Below, piece by piece: positions 50,477 to 60,634 of a DNA stretch of 64,000 bases; position 1 is the stretch's first letter, and every line of letters starts with the position of its first letter. The translations under genes were made by a program, and so were the position numbers. The notes below the pieces were generated by a model that was given only the letters and a program-made list of their open reading frames with translations, did not search any database and had not been told where the DNA came from. The stretch is from a bacterium (GTDB taxonomy: Bacteria > Patescibacteriota > Saccharimonadia > Saccharimonadales > UBA4665): contig JAJZMC010000010.1 of the NCBI GenBank assembly GCA_021803105.1, forward strand, positions 62,001 through 126,000, in the 5' to 3' direction.

Positions 50477-51763
50477 TTATAACCACAAAAGAGCTAGTCT
50501 GTTTTCAAGTTCATTAATAAAATCATAACCACACCCTCCCAGAACACCAATTCCCCAAATTTTATCGGTAAACATCTTGTTAGTGGTTTTCACCATATCA
50601 TTCTTATTAATTTTCATAATTCGAGTCGGTATTTGGTCATACGGTTCTATCACTTCATCAAAAAAATAACGGTTCCTATAACCAGCAACGGTACCACCTA
50701 CGGTTTGAGCACTTCTCTGAAATCTTCCTAAAGCATATTGTTTAGTTGCTTTAATCTCACTATTCGAAATTTTTCCATTTTTAAGATTACTAATTTCTTT
50801 TGTAATAATATCCATTAAAGGTAGTGAATTCTTAAATGAAACTTGAGCCCCAAACCACCAATTTGATGAATTTTTAGTATGACTAATGCCAGAATTCATA
50901 CCATAGACAAGACCAAGTTCTCTAGCAGTACCTAGTATTTTTGAATATAAAGTTTCAGTTAAAAACGTATTAACAATACTAAGAGCATCATATTCTCGAT
51001 CTATTAATCTATCTTTTGAAAAAGTATCTAAATAAAAATATAAATTTTTAACAGTTTGATTTTTAATATATATAGGTTTTGATGGTTTAATGATTATCTC
51101 ATCAGGTAAGATAAATCTTTCTCCTTCATTAGACAAATTAATTTCTTCTAATATTTTTTTAATTTTAGCCTGACGGGTTTTATTTATTTTACCAGCAATA
51201 ATAAATCGCATATTTTTACTACCATGAGTCTTATAATAATGTTCTTTTATATCATTGTTGGTAACATTTTTCATTAGTTTAAGATGTTCTTCATCTGTTC
51301 TTGCTATTAAACCAAACTCCTTACTCATAGTTAATCCTAATTTACGAAAATGATTATTAGAGCGAGCTGCCATTTCTTCAGCCACATTGCCAAATTCCGA
51401 TCTAAATTCTTCTTCCAAAAAAAGTGGTTTAGATATAGCGATCAACATCAATCTCATTACTCGTTCCCATTCAAAATCGGCACACTCAGCCTCATATGTA
51501 ATATCATAAACTCCAGTAGATGCATTATTATATGCTCCATTTTTTTCAAGTTCAGCCTGAAAATCACGAGCCCTTGGAATAAAATCATTTGCTCCTAAAA
51601 TTATGTGTTCCATTAAATGTGGTACTTCTATTTTATTTTCATCTACTAAGTATTCTCCAGCCCGAAAATTAAAATCAAAAGTCATAACAGAAGCATCAGG
51701 TATATTTATTAATAATCCCCGGCTACCGTTATCCAAAACTAATTCCGATACTACATGACGCAT
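50477..51763 (-). CDS. M16-family zinc peptidase
   Basis: A 428-residue M16 peptidase. The inverted zinc motif HxxEH is in PHLMEHIILG (about residues 49-53), with the third ligand glutamate in NVAEEMAARS about 75 residues later. Two M16 halves are present, so it resembles the YmxG/PqqL-like clan of processing peptidases that cut peptides. The substrate is unknown. It lies between secA and prfB. Confidence 0.88.
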   Translation of the reverse strand: MRHVVSELVLDNGSRGLLINIPDASVMTFDFNFRAGEYLVDENKIEVPHLMEHIILGANDFIPRARDFQAELEKNGAYNNASTGVYDITYEAECADFEWERVMRLMLIAISKPLFLEEEFRSEFGNVAEEMAARSNNHFRKLGLTMSKEFGLIARTDEEHLKLMKNVTNNDIKEHYYKTHGSKNMRFIIAGKINKTRQAKIKKILEEINLSNEGERFILPDEIIIKPSKPIYIKNQTVKNLYFYLDTFSKDRLIDREYDALSIVNTFLTETLYSKILGTARELGLVYGMNSGISHTKNSSNWWFGAQVSFKNSLPLMDIITKEISNLKNGKISNSEIKATKQYALGRFQRSAQTVGGTVAGYRNRYFFDEVIEPYDQIPTRIMKINKNDMVKTTNKMFTDKIWGIGVLGGCGYDFINELENRLALLWL

Positions 51764-51780
51764 AAATTTATCAAAAACCT

Positions 51781-54390
51781 TTAATGTTTTCTCCTTTTAG
51801 CAGCCGTTTTGCGTTTTCTTTCTTTTTTCCTAGCTAATTTTGTTTTCTCTTGTTGTTTTTTCTTTAATTTTAAATCACGAACTTTAGTAGTAAAATCTTT
51901 TTCATCAAATTCAACTTCTGTTTGACTAATTGATGATGCGTTATCAATCGAACCTCTGGCAGCTCTAGTTAAATCAGTTTCAGTCGCTTTATTAAGCTCT
52001 TCAGCAGAAATAGGCTCAGCATAAAAAATTGATCGTAAAACGTCATGCTTTAAATTATTTTGCATAATTTCAAAAATAATTTGTCCTTGTCTTCTATATT
52101 CTACTAACGGATCCTGTTGTCCAACACTCATCCAGTGAATACCTTCTCTTAAATGATCCATATTCTCGAGATGTTGCATCCAAAGATTATCTAAAACTTG
52201 TAAAAAAATATCTCTTTCAACTTTTCGGATAATTTCTAATCCAAAAGTTGTTTCACGATCTTTATATAACTGTTTAGCTTCAGTTAAAAAATTCTTTTTA
52301 AATAAAGAAACATCACTGTTAAGTAATCGATCAACTGTCTTTAAATCAAATGGAAATACTTCTCGAATAATATCCTCTAAATCAGTAGTGTTCTTCAATA
52401 ATAAATCAGCAATTTGATTAACCATTTCTTCTATAAAAATTTTTATCCTTTTAGAAATATCTTCTGAATGAAGTATTTCATGTCTCATTCCATAAATAGC
52501 TTTACGGTGACGATTCATTACATCATCATACTGAACAACATTTTTACGCTGATCAAAATTATAACCCTCAACTTTTTTTTGTGCTCCCTCTAAACTTTTT
52601 GAAATAATACGATTTTCAACCGGCACATCATCATTAACTTTTAATCTATTCATTATGTAAGCTATGCGATCACCACCAAATATTCGCATCAAATCATCTT
52701 CTGTACTAACAAAAAACTGTGTCATACCAGGATCGCCCTGTCTACCAGATCGCCCTCTAAGCTGATTATCAATCCTTCGTGATTCATGTCTTTCACTACC
52801 TAGAACAAATAACCCCCCCAGAGCCTTAACATCTTCTGAAATAACAATATCAGTTCCTCGACCAGCAATATTAGTAGCTAGTGTTACTCCACCGGCCTCA
52901 CCAGCCTTTGAAATAATAAGAGCTTCCCTTTCATTGTTTTTAGCATTTAACACTTGATGAGGTATTTGAGCTTTAGCCAATAAATTACCAAGAATCTCAT
53001 TTTTTTCTATTGAAACCGTGCCAATTAAAACAGGTTGACCTTTAGCGTGTAACGCCTTTACTTCTTTAACGATAGCTTTAAACTTGGCATTTTCACTACG
53101 ATATATTCGATCTGGTCGATCAATTCTAATAATCTTACGATTTGGTGGAATATCTACAACATTTAGCTTATATATTTGATGAAATTCTTCACTTTCAGTC
53201 ATGGCCGTACCAGTCATACCAGATAATTTATTGTAAAGACGAAAATAATTTTGAAAAGAAATTGTTGCTAAAGTCATACTTTCTTGTTGAACAGTTACCC
53301 CTTCCTTAGCTTCAATGGCTTGATGTAACCCTTCGTTGTATCTTCTACCAGCTAATAATCTTCCAGTAAACTCGTCCACTATAACCACTTCACCATCTTT
53401 CGTTACAACATAATCTTTGTCTCGATGAAACAAAGCATAAGCTCGCAAAGCTTGTTGTAAGTGATAAATTGTTCTAATATTTTCACTACCATATAAATTG
53501 TCTATGCTTAAAATCTTTTCAATTTTTTCAATACCATGATCAGTTAAAATAACTGTTTTTCTTTTCTCATCTGTTTCAAAATCAACATCTTTTTTGAGTT
53601 GTCTAACTATTTTAGAGAACTGATCATAAGCAGTACCGGTTGCTGTACTGGGAGCCGATATAATCAGTGGTGTTCTCGCTTCATCAATTAATATTGAGTC
53701 TACTTCATCAACAATTGCAAAATTAAGTTCACGTTGTCGTAGTTGATCTTCTTCTCTGACCATATTATCTCGCAAATAATCAAAACCAAATTCATTATTA
53801 GTACCATATGTAACATCAGCTAAATAAGCTTCCTGTCGAGAAACAGGACGTAAATGATGAAATCTAATATCATGATGATTGGTGTTTGAAAATAAAGGAT
53901 CATATATATAACTTTGGTCTGCTATAATAACACCCGTCTTCAAGCCTAGAAAATCATAAATCTGACCCATCCAACCAGCATCACGCTGAGCTAAATAATC
54001 ATTAACCGTAACAACGTGAACACCTTTTTCGCTCAGTGCGTTTAAATACACTGGCGCTGTAGCTACTAATGTTTTCCCTTCACCAGTTTTCATTTCAGCT
54101 ACGCTACCTTCATGCAAAACAATACCTCCAATTAACTGAACATCAAAATGTTTTTGTTTGAGAGTACGACTTGCCACCTCTCTAACTACAGCAAAGGCAT
54201 CAGGTAAAATAATATCTAATGATTCTTTTTTTAAACGTTTTTTTAAAATATCTGTTTGCGACTTTAACTCATCATCACTCATTTGATGATATTTATAATC
54301 TAACTTATTAATCTCATTAACTTTTTTTCTTAACCGTTTAATTGTTCTAGCTTGTGGATCACCCAAAATTTTTTTTAAAACAGTATTCAT
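51781..54390 (-). CDS. secA: SecA protein translocase ATPase
   Basis: About 869 residues from the ATG at 54390 (MNTVLKKILGD), which has GGGAGGAAC upstream. Walker A TGEGKTLVA, DEAD-type DEVDSILIDEARTPL, the preprotein cross-linking region and NIAGRGTDI with RGRSGRQGDPG are intact. The C-terminus ends in a lysine/arginine-rich tail without the CxCx8CH zinc motif, so it does not bind SecB in the usual way. SecA drives export through SecYEG. An earlier in-frame start at 54438 adds 16 residues and lacks a ribosome site. Confidence 0.97.
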   Translation of the reverse strand: MNTVLKKILGDPQARTIKRLRKKVNEINKLDYKYHQMSDDELKSQTDILKKRLKKESLDIILPDAFAVVREVASRTLKQKHFDVQLIGGIVLHEGSVAEMKTGEGKTLVATAPVYLNALSEKGVHVVTVNDYLAQRDAGWMGQIYDFLGLKTGVIIADQSYIYDPLFSNTNHHDIRFHHLRPVSRQEAYLADVTYGTNNEFGFDYLRDNMVREEDQLRQRELNFAIVDEVDSILIDEARTPLIISAPSTATGTAYDQFSKIVRQLKKDVDFETDEKRKTVILTDHGIEKIEKILSIDNLYGSENIRTIYHLQQALRAYALFHRDKDYVVTKDGEVVIVDEFTGRLLAGRRYNEGLHQAIEAKEGVTVQQESMTLATISFQNYFRLYNKLSGMTGTAMTESEEFHQIYKLNVVDIPPNRKIIRIDRPDRIYRSENAKFKAIVKEVKALHAKGQPVLIGTVSIEKNEILGNLLAKAQIPHQVLNAKNNEREALIISKAGEAGGVTLATNIAGRGTDIVISEDVKALGGLFVLGSERHESRRIDNQLRGRSGRQGDPGMTQFFVSTEDDLMRIFGGDRIAYIMNRLKVNDDVPVENRIISKSLEGAQKKVEGYNFDQRKNVVQYDDVMNRHRKAIYGMRHEILHSEDISKRIKIFIEEMVNQIADLLLKNTTDLEDIIREVFPFDLKTVDRLLNSDVSLFKKNFLTEAKQLYKDRETTFGLEIIRKVERDIFLQVLDNLWMQHLENMDHLREGIHWMSVGQQDPLVEYRRQGQIIFEIMQNNLKHDVLRSIFYAEPISAEELNKATETDLTRAARGSIDNASSISQTEVEFDEKDFTTKVRDLKLKKKQQEKTKLARKKERKRKTAAKRRKH

Positions 54391-54562
54391 TAACCTTAGT
54401 TCCTCCCAAAAAATGTGCCTGAATTTTTCTACTTTCAACTATTATAATGTTTATTCGTTAAAAATGCGATATGATTATCCTAAAAATAAAAACTTATAAA
54501 ATTAGTCATAGCTTTTTTCGTTTTCTAAAAATTACAAAAAATAAATATTATAATAAAAATTT

Positions 54563-54946
54563 TTAATCGTTTTCAAGGCTAGTCATAAAATGACGATTAT
54601 GCCTTGAAGATAGATGACGATAAAGCTTACTTGATGAATGAAGTTGTTTATATTTAATCAACTGATGTTTCATTTTTTCTTCTACTATATCAATAGCTGC
54701 ATAAATATTTAAAGTACTTTCACTAACAACAATCTTTTCACCAGGTAACGTAAAACTTACCTCACACTGACATTTATTTTTATGAAAACTCTTAATCTCT
54801 CTTAATTGAACCTCAACATAAACCGAATCTCTTAAACGTCTTGCAATATACTTATCAAGTTTTCCGATTTTACGATTCATATATTTTTTTAAGTTTTCAT
54901 CTGCTTCGATATTAAAAGTCGAAAAATCAATTTTTTTGATCACCAT
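54563..54946 (-). CDS. Ribosome hibernation-promoting factor (HPF/RaiA family)
   Basis: A 127-residue protein matching the N-terminal HPF domain (MVIKKIDFSTFNIEADENLKKYM in outline; LDKYIARRL; CQCEVSFTLPGEKIVV; NIYAAIDIVEEKMKHQLIKYK). It is the short form without the C-terminal dimerisation domain. HPF/RaiA bind the 30S decoding site and silence ribosomes under stress. AAAAAAGGAG is a strong ribosome site 5 bases before the ATG, unlike the leaderless genes. Confidence 0.9.
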   Translation of the reverse strand: MVIKKIDFSTFNIEADENLKKYMNRKIGKLDKYIARRLRDSVYVEVQLREIKSFHKNKCQCEVSFTLPGEKIVVSESTLNIYAAIDIVEEKMKHQLIKYKQLHSSSKLYRHLSSRHNRHFMTSLEND

Positions 54947-55090
54947 TTATCTCCTTTTTTGCTGTTTTAGGTTTATATAACCATATTATTCATTATAGTC
55001 CTTTAAGCAAACATAGAACATACTTTTGTTATATATTAACTTATAACAATATATTTGATATAAATATACATTAAAAATATATTTTACAAA

Positions 55091-56383
55091 CTAAATTCTT
55101 GTTTTACCAATCATATATGGTATTAAAACTTCGGGAACTGCTATATGACCATCAACTAACTGATAATTTTCTAAAATAGCAATCATAATTCTGCCAAGAG
55201 CAAAAGCTGTAGCGTCATTAGTATGAACTAGTTCAATCGAATTATCTGTATTTTTAAGTCTTATTTTTAAATCTCTACTCTGATAATCGCTCATATAATC
55301 TGCTGTATGAGTCTCTCTGTATTTTTCTTGACCCGGTAACCAAGCCTCAATATCAACACCAGTAGCATTTGGTTTACCAATATCAAACGTACATTTTTGT
55401 AACACCTGATATGGTAATTCTAATTTTTGCATTAGGTGTTCTTGTAACGCAACTAATAACTTATGCTCTTCTAAGCCAGTTTTAGCTGATGAAAATACTT
55501 CCATCTCTAATTTATCGAACTGATGCATTCGAAAAATACCTTCAGTATCTTTACCATAAGTACCAGCTTCTCGTCTAAAACTTGTTGCATAGCCGATATA
55601 TCTAATAGGTAATTCTTTTTCGGGTATTATTTCATTCCAATACATAGTACAAAGAGTATGTTCAGCACTAGCATTTAACCACAAATCATCTTGCTCAATT
55701 TTATAGGTTACTTCTTCCATGTTTAGTCTAGAACTAGCTAAATACGGTTCAGTCTTTAAAAGTGCTGGTGGCAAAATTGGCATAAAAGGTTTAGCTGATA
55801 TATTCAAATTATTATTTTCAATTATTGATTTAATTAAAGTTTCATCAGATAGAGTATTAATAACGAAATTCATTAAAGCCAACTGTAATCTAACCAAATC
55901 ACCTTTCAAATAAGCAAAACGACTACCTGAAATCTTGACTGCTCGCACGCTATCGATTAAACCTAATTCATTAGCAAGCTCATGATGTAGTTTAGGTTTA
56001 AAATTAAATTGTTTTTTTTCGCCAACTTGTCTAAGTATAAGATTATCTTTTTCTGATGACCCAATTGGTACGCTATCTAATGCGAGATTAGGTATTTTAT
56101 GCATCTCTACGTTAAAGAATTGCTCTACTTCTTTTAAAGTATCCTCTGAGCTTGCTATTTTTTGTTTTAAATCTTTTGCATTTGATAACAATTGTTCATC
56201 TTTATAATTCTTATTATGAGATAATTCATTTCTTTTTTTTCTTAAATCTTCTATTTCAATAAGTAATGATCGCCGTTTATTATCTAACTCAAGGACTAAA
56301 TCAATATTTTCCTCATACCCCTTTTGTTTAACCTTTAATTTTGTTAAATCTGGGTTTTCACGAATAAATCTTATATCAATCAT
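55091..56383 (-). CDS. serS: Seryl-tRNA synthetase
   Basis: A 430-residue class II enzyme. The N-terminal coiled-coil arm (about residues 27-105) recognises the tRNA long variable arm. The catalytic core has the TSE-like LNASAEHTL, motif 2 ATSFRREAGTYGKDT and motif 3 TAFALGRIMIAILENYQ, all intact. It charges tRNA-Ser. Length is standard. A 144-base gap separates it from hpf. Confidence 0.96.
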   Translation of the reverse strand: MIDIRFIRENPDLTKLKVKQKGYEENIDLVLELDNKRRSLLIEIEDLRKKRNELSHNKNYKDEQLLSNAKDLKQKIASSEDTLKEVEQFFNVEMHKIPNLALDSVPIGSSEKDNLILRQVGEKKQFNFKPKLHHELANELGLIDSVRAVKISGSRFAYLKGDLVRLQLALMNFVINTLSDETLIKSIIENNNLNISAKPFMPILPPALLKTEPYLASSRLNMEEVTYKIEQDDLWLNASAEHTLCTMYWNEIIPEKELPIRYIGYATSFRREAGTYGKDTEGIFRMHQFDKLEMEVFSSAKTGLEEHKLLVALQEHLMQKLELPYQVLQKCTFDIGKPNATGVDIEAWLPGQEKYRETHTADYMSDYQSRDLKIRLKNTDNSIELVHTNDATAFALGRIMIAILENYQLVDGHIAVPEVLIPYMIGKTRI

Positions 56384-56424
56384 TATTTAATTATACGAGA
56401 TAGCTTTTAGTATACCAAAGATTA

Positions 56425-57681
56425 TTAACGTCTTTTTAATATAGCTAAGCTTTCAATATGTGCGGTATGAGGAAAAAAATTGTACAGTGATAAATCTTCA
56501 ATCTTATAAAGATCACTCAATAATTTTAAATCACGAATTTGAGTTATTGGATTACAGCTTAAATAGCCAATCATTTCTGGTGGTTGTTGTCTTAATAATT
56601 TTATTAATCGTTTGTTAATTCCTAACCTAGGAGGATCAATTACCACTACTTTAGATAATATTTTATCTGATATATTTTCTGCTCTTTGATAAAAAGTTTC
56701 TGCCTGAAGTTTAAGGTTTAAAGCATTTAATTTAGCATACTCTAAATTAACTTGATCATTATCGACTAACACAATAGTTTTTTTAGCCAAAGACATACCA
56801 ATACTACCAACCCCAGAATATAAATCAGTTATTTCGTTAAACGATAAATACTTTTTCATTCTCTCTAATACTAACCGGTAAACTGGAACATTAATTTGAA
56901 AAAATGATCGACTATTATATAAGAATGATTGATTATTAATTAAAACATCTCTTAACACCTCTTCACTTTGACGATAAATTAATTTGGTTGGTATTGACGC
57001 TAAACTCCTCGGGTCAGAGTAAAATATTTCTATACCTACTAAAGGATCCTCTAAAACAAACTTCGTCTTAAGGTTATCTGTAACAAATAAACTCATTAGA
57101 GTATTACCTAATTGATCTGATCGTATAATTAAACTTTTTAAAATATCAGCTTTGACTTTTAATTTATTTAACTGATCAACAACATAACCTGCAGTTTGGT
57201 TAATCGATAACATCGATAAAGAAGACCGTATTATCTTGTCTTTAGTATGACTATCTCTTCTAAAGTATGACAAATATAAACCACCTTCATCACTACAAAA
57301 ACTGTATTCCATTTTATTACGATAATACCAATCCTTATTATCACTTTTAATAATTGTTACAGGGTTTACTTCAAGTTTGTGGTGTTCTATTAATTCATTA
57401 ACAAACTGTAATTTAAAGTTAGATTCATCAGCTAAACTAAGTATTTGCCATGGACTGGTGGATAAAAAATTATTATCTTTCGGAGTTTGTCTTAGCTTTG
57501 ATGGCTTAATAATTTCTACTACTATAGCTTCACAATAAGATGATTTTTCTTTATAAACTTGTATCTTTACAACTTCTTCAGGTAAAGCATTCCAAACAAA
57601 AACCTTCCTACCGTCAATCATTTCGGCTAGACCTTGTCCACCGTAGATTAATTTCTTTATTTTTACGACTTCAAATATCAT
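56425..57681 (-). CDS. RumA/TrmA-family RNA uridine-5-methyltransferase
   Basis: A 418-residue protein with an N-terminal TRAM RNA-binding domain (about residues 1-55; KKLIYGGQGLAEMIDGRKVFVW in outline) and a SAM domain with DLYSGVGSIGM, VVIDPPRLGIN and nucleophile cysteine in YLSCNP. It makes m5U in 23S rRNA (RlmD/RlmCD type) or tRNA; which one cannot be read. The Fe-S cysteine cluster of E. coli RlmD appears absent. It is close to the HAD gene upstream (6 bases). Confidence 0.88.
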   Translation of the reverse strand: MIFEVVKIKKLIYGGQGLAEMIDGRKVFVWNALPEEVVKIQVYKEKSSYCEAIVVEIIKPSKLRQTPKDNNFLSTSPWQILSLADESNFKLQFVNELIEHHKLEVNPVTIIKSDNKDWYYRNKMEYSFCSDEGGLYLSYFRRDSHTKDKIIRSSLSMLSINQTAGYVVDQLNKLKVKADILKSLIIRSDQLGNTLMSLFVTDNLKTKFVLEDPLVGIEIFYSDPRSLASIPTKLIYRQSEEVLRDVLINNQSFLYNSRSFFQINVPVYRLVLERMKKYLSFNEITDLYSGVGSIGMSLAKKTIVLVDNDQVNLEYAKLNALNLKLQAETFYQRAENISDKILSKVVVIDPPRLGINKRLIKLLRQQPPEMIGYLSCNPITQIRDLKLLSDLYKIEDLSLYNFFPHTAHIESLAILKRR

Positions 57682-57687
57682 TTAGTC

Positions 57688-58326
57688 TCAAGTAGCCTGA
57701 TCCCATTTTGCAATAATTTCATAAAGTTCTTTTACGCTATCTACTATTGCCCATGGTTCTTGGGCTAATAATAAATCCCTAGACATATAACCCCAACTAA
57801 CAGCAATTGATTTAATATGATTTTTTTTAGCAGCTGTAATATCTCTAGTTTCATCACCTATATAAAGCAACATATCTTTATTAATATTTTTTTGTTTCAT
57901 TATAAAACGCAAAGTTTTAGCTTTACCTAATAACCCAATACCACCATAAATATTTTTAAAATATGACAATATATTATAATGATCTAAAATTTTTGTAATT
58001 GAACTTTTTGAATTACTACTAACAATATAAAGTTGAAAATTAGATTTATACAATTTTTCAATTAATTGCTCAACACCAGGAAATAACTTAACTTCAATTA
58101 ACCGATCAGCCATCATTTTTCTTCCTTTAATTAGTAATATCGGCCAAATTCTTTTAGGAATACGTAATTCTGATGCTGCCTTAAACAAACTCAGTGTCCT
58201 TAATTTAGCTACTTCTTTTTCATCGATTAACTCACTCTTACCAGTTAACTGATGAGCAATTTCAAGCGCTACTTTAAAACTATCTCCCATAGTTCCATCA
58301 AAATCAAAAATAATAGTTTTAACCAT
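57688..58326 (-). CDS. HAD-superfamily phosphatase (phosphoglycolate phosphatase-like)
   Basis: About 212 residues from the ATG at 58326 (MVKTIIFDFDGT). Motif I is FDFDGTMGDS with the nucleophile aspartate, motif II IVSSNSK, then a lysine (GLLGKAKT), and motif IV YIGDETRDITAA. A helical cap (about residues 16-80) follows motif I, as in Gph/PGMB-like enzymes. The substrate is unknown. TAAAAT lies 8 bases upstream of this ATG, supporting it over the in-frame start at 58347. Confidence 0.85.
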   Translation of the reverse strand: MVKTIIFDFDGTMGDSFKVALEIAHQLTGKSELIDEKEVAKLRTLSLFKAASELRIPKRIWPILLIKGRKMMADRLIEVKLFPGVEQLIEKLYKSNFQLYIVSSNSKSSITKILDHYNILSYFKNIYGGIGLLGKAKTLRFIMKQKNINKDMLLYIGDETRDITAAKKNHIKSIAVSWGYMSRDLLLAQEPWAIVDSVKELYEIIAKWDQAT

Positions 58327-58465
58327 GCTTAAATATTTTATCATCATCTCTTTTTAAATAATAATTTTAAAAAGAGTTCGATTAGCTAATATTTTCATAA
58401 AATAAAAATAAACTATTTACTGTTTAATTTACCATAAATATAATACAAATATTAATCATGATAGA

Positions 58466-58843
58466 TTAATTTTTTAAATCAATTTGAGCTATTGATTCAT
58501 GATCTAAACCATAATAATGAGCTATTTCATGCCATAAAGTATGCCTTATTTGTTTTTTAAGACTAGCCAAATCAAAAGCACTAGCTTCAGTTGGATGTTT
58601 AAAAATTGTTATTTTATCTGGTAATATTTTAGATTGACCTTGTCTTTTACTTAATGGAACACCTTCATACAAACCAAATAAGGTTTGATCACAACGCAAT
58701 TTTAATTCCTCTCGTTGCAAAAGTGTCGGATCATCCTGATAAATAATCGCTATGTTTTTAATTGCCTGCTGATTTTTATCAGACAAAGAATCAATTGCAT
58801 CAGCTACTAACTGTTCAAATTCATCATCAGACACTTTCCACAT
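58466..58843 (-). CDS. Small zincin metallopeptidase (PF06262-like)
   Basis: A 125-residue protein with the extended zinc motif WHEIAHYYGLDH (HExxHxxGxxH) near the C-terminus. The N-terminal half (FEQLVADAIDSLSDKNQQAIKNI) and QTLFGLYEGVPL match the small metallopeptidase family often annotated as minimal MMP-like domain proteins. No signal peptide, so it is cytosolic. The target is unknown. It lies 2 bases after lysS. Confidence 0.88.
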   Translation of the reverse strand: MWKVSDDEFEQLVADAIDSLSDKNQQAIKNIAIIYQDDPTLLQREELKLRCDQTLFGLYEGVPLSKRQGQSKILPDKITIFKHPTEASAFDLASLKKQIRHTLWHEIAHYYGLDHESIAQIDLKN

Positions 58844-58845
58844 TA

Positions 58846-60363
58846 TTATTTTATCCTTTTAAATAAATCTGGATAAATCGATTTTGTAACATTGTCTATT
58901 TCAAATTTTAATTGCGGAAATGGGACACCTTCCCTAGCACTAACTCCCTCTAACACCCAAAAAAACCTTTCAGACATACCCCAACCACAAGCTGGAGGCA
59001 TGCCATACTCTAACATCTCCACAAAATCGATATCGAGCATTTGAGCTTCCATATCTCCAGTATCTCTCATATGTTGTTGTTGTTTAAGTCTATTTAACTG
59101 TTCAATTGGATCATTTAACTCAGAATACCCATTACCCATTTCAGTTCCAGCTATTACTGGATGAAATCTTTGAGACACCAACGAATTAGTTGAATCTTGT
59201 TTCGCTAATGGTGAAATTATAACAGGCTCCCCAACTAACCAAAAAGGTCCAGCCGACTGACTTCTAATTATTTTCCAAACACTATCCATCGCTCTAATAA
59301 CACTAACTTTGCCTTCTAATTTTACTTGGTGTTTTTTTAAAATATCTTTAAGTTGATTAATATCTGGATTAAAAACATCAACCTTAAATTTTTCCAACAT
59401 AATATCCTGATACTTAATAACTGGCCATTTTTGATCTAAATTAACTTCAAAATCATTAATTTTAAAACTCAACGTACCCCAAGTTTTAACAGCAACTTCT
59501 TTTAATAATTTCTCATAAAATTTAATCCCTTCTTCATAATCTTGATATGCAGTATAACTTTCCATAGCAATATGTTCTGGTAAATGTTCATCAGAATAAT
59601 TTTCATTACGAAAACGAGGTCCAATATCATAAACTTTTTCAAAACCACCACCGAGTAACCTCTTTAACGGTAACTCATGAGAAATCCTAAGATAAAAATC
59701 TTGATTTAAAGCATCCATATGAGTTACAAACGGATTAGCATCAGCTCCACCAGTTGTATGTTCTAAAACTGGTGTGTTGATTTCAATAAAATTAGCTTGA
59801 TTAAGATAATCACGAATAGCTTGCCAAAAAACACTTCGTCTTATAAAACGATCTCTTACTTCTTGATTGACATTTAAATCAACATAACGACGACGTAATC
59901 TTTCTTCCTTACTTTTAAAACCTTCTTGTTTTGTTGGTAAAGCTCTCAGACTTTTACTAATAATTCTTATTTTTTCTACTTCAATTGATTTTTCACCGGT
60001 TTTTGTTTTAATGACGACTCCACTAGCTTCTATAAAATCTCCGCTATCAAGTAATGGTAGTTGTAAAAATCCTATTTGAGAAATGTCAGCTTGAATCGGC
60101 TGAACTTTATCTTGTCCTAAAAATAATTGTAATTTTCCAGACTGATCATAAATACTTAAAAAAGCAATCTTACCAAATTTTCTAATAGCCGAAATACGAC
60201 CTACCACTGAGATATTACCACCTTTTAAATCATCAAATCGTTGACTTACTTCTTCAAGAGAATAATCACGTTTAACAGAAGATGGATACGGATCAACACC
60301 CAAATCTTTTAAAGCTTGTAATTTTCTTAATCTTTCTGTTCTTAATTCTTTTAACGTTGCCAT
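58846..60363 (-). CDS. lysS: Lysyl-tRNA synthetase (class II)
   Basis: A 505-residue class II LysRS. An N-terminal OB anticodon domain (VVGRISAIRKFGKIAFLSIY in outline) is followed by the catalytic core with motif 2 GPRFRNENYSDEHLPEH. The usual motif 3 GxGxGIDR reads GWGMSERFFW here, keeping the arginine but not the canonical residues around it. A C-terminal extension REGVPFPQ follows. It attaches lysine to tRNA-Lys. No other tRNA synthetase subtype fits better. Confidence 0.92.
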   Translation of the reverse strand: MATLKELRTERLRKLQALKDLGVDPYPSSVKRDYSLEEVSQRFDDLKGGNISVVGRISAIRKFGKIAFLSIYDQSGKLQLFLGQDKVQPIQADISQIGFLQLPLLDSGDFIEASGVVIKTKTGEKSIEVEKIRIISKSLRALPTKQEGFKSKEERLRRRYVDLNVNQEVRDRFIRRSVFWQAIRDYLNQANFIEINTPVLEHTTGGADANPFVTHMDALNQDFYLRISHELPLKRLLGGGFEKVYDIGPRFRNENYSDEHLPEHIAMESYTAYQDYEEGIKFYEKLLKEVAVKTWGTLSFKINDFEVNLDQKWPVIKYQDIMLEKFKVDVFNPDINQLKDILKKHQVKLEGKVSVIRAMDSVWKIIRSQSAGPFWLVGEPVIISPLAKQDSTNSLVSQRFHPVIAGTEMGNGYSELNDPIEQLNRLKQQQHMRDTGDMEAQMLDIDFVEMLEYGMPPACGWGMSERFFWVLEGVSAREGVPFPQLKFEIDNVTKSIYPDLFKRIK

Positions 60364-60450
60364 CTTTAATATTGTGTCATACTTTGAATATTTTTAAAAA
60401 TTGCCGAACTATCTTTATGTAATGTTAGTTTGAGAAGAAAACATATGAAA

Positions 60451-60469
60451 AACCAAACTAAGTTTGGTT
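60451..60469 (-). terminator. Terminator hairpin downstream of greA
   Basis: AACCAAA and TTTGGTT flank a 5-base centre and are followed on the minus strand by TTTTTC. It lies 166 bases after the greA stop; a second AT-rich hairpin at 60547-60567 precedes it. Confidence 0.55.
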
Positions 60470-60546
60470 ATAATTAATTACTATTATGCACGTGTCCTAT
60501 CACATAACGAGTGTTCTTATCAAAACTCATAGAACAGCTATATCAT

Positions 60547-60567
60547 ACAAATAAAAATTTTATTTGT
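60547..60567. repeat. AT-rich inverted repeat between greA and lysS
   Basis: ACAAATAAAA and its complement TTTTATTTGT with a single central base. Part of the 271-base spacer, which otherwise holds no gene. Confidence 0.6.
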
Positions 60568-60634
60568 TACATCTATCATCACTAAAACTTTGCCTGTATC
60601 TGGTAAATAAAACTAAACTTACTACTTTAATTAC

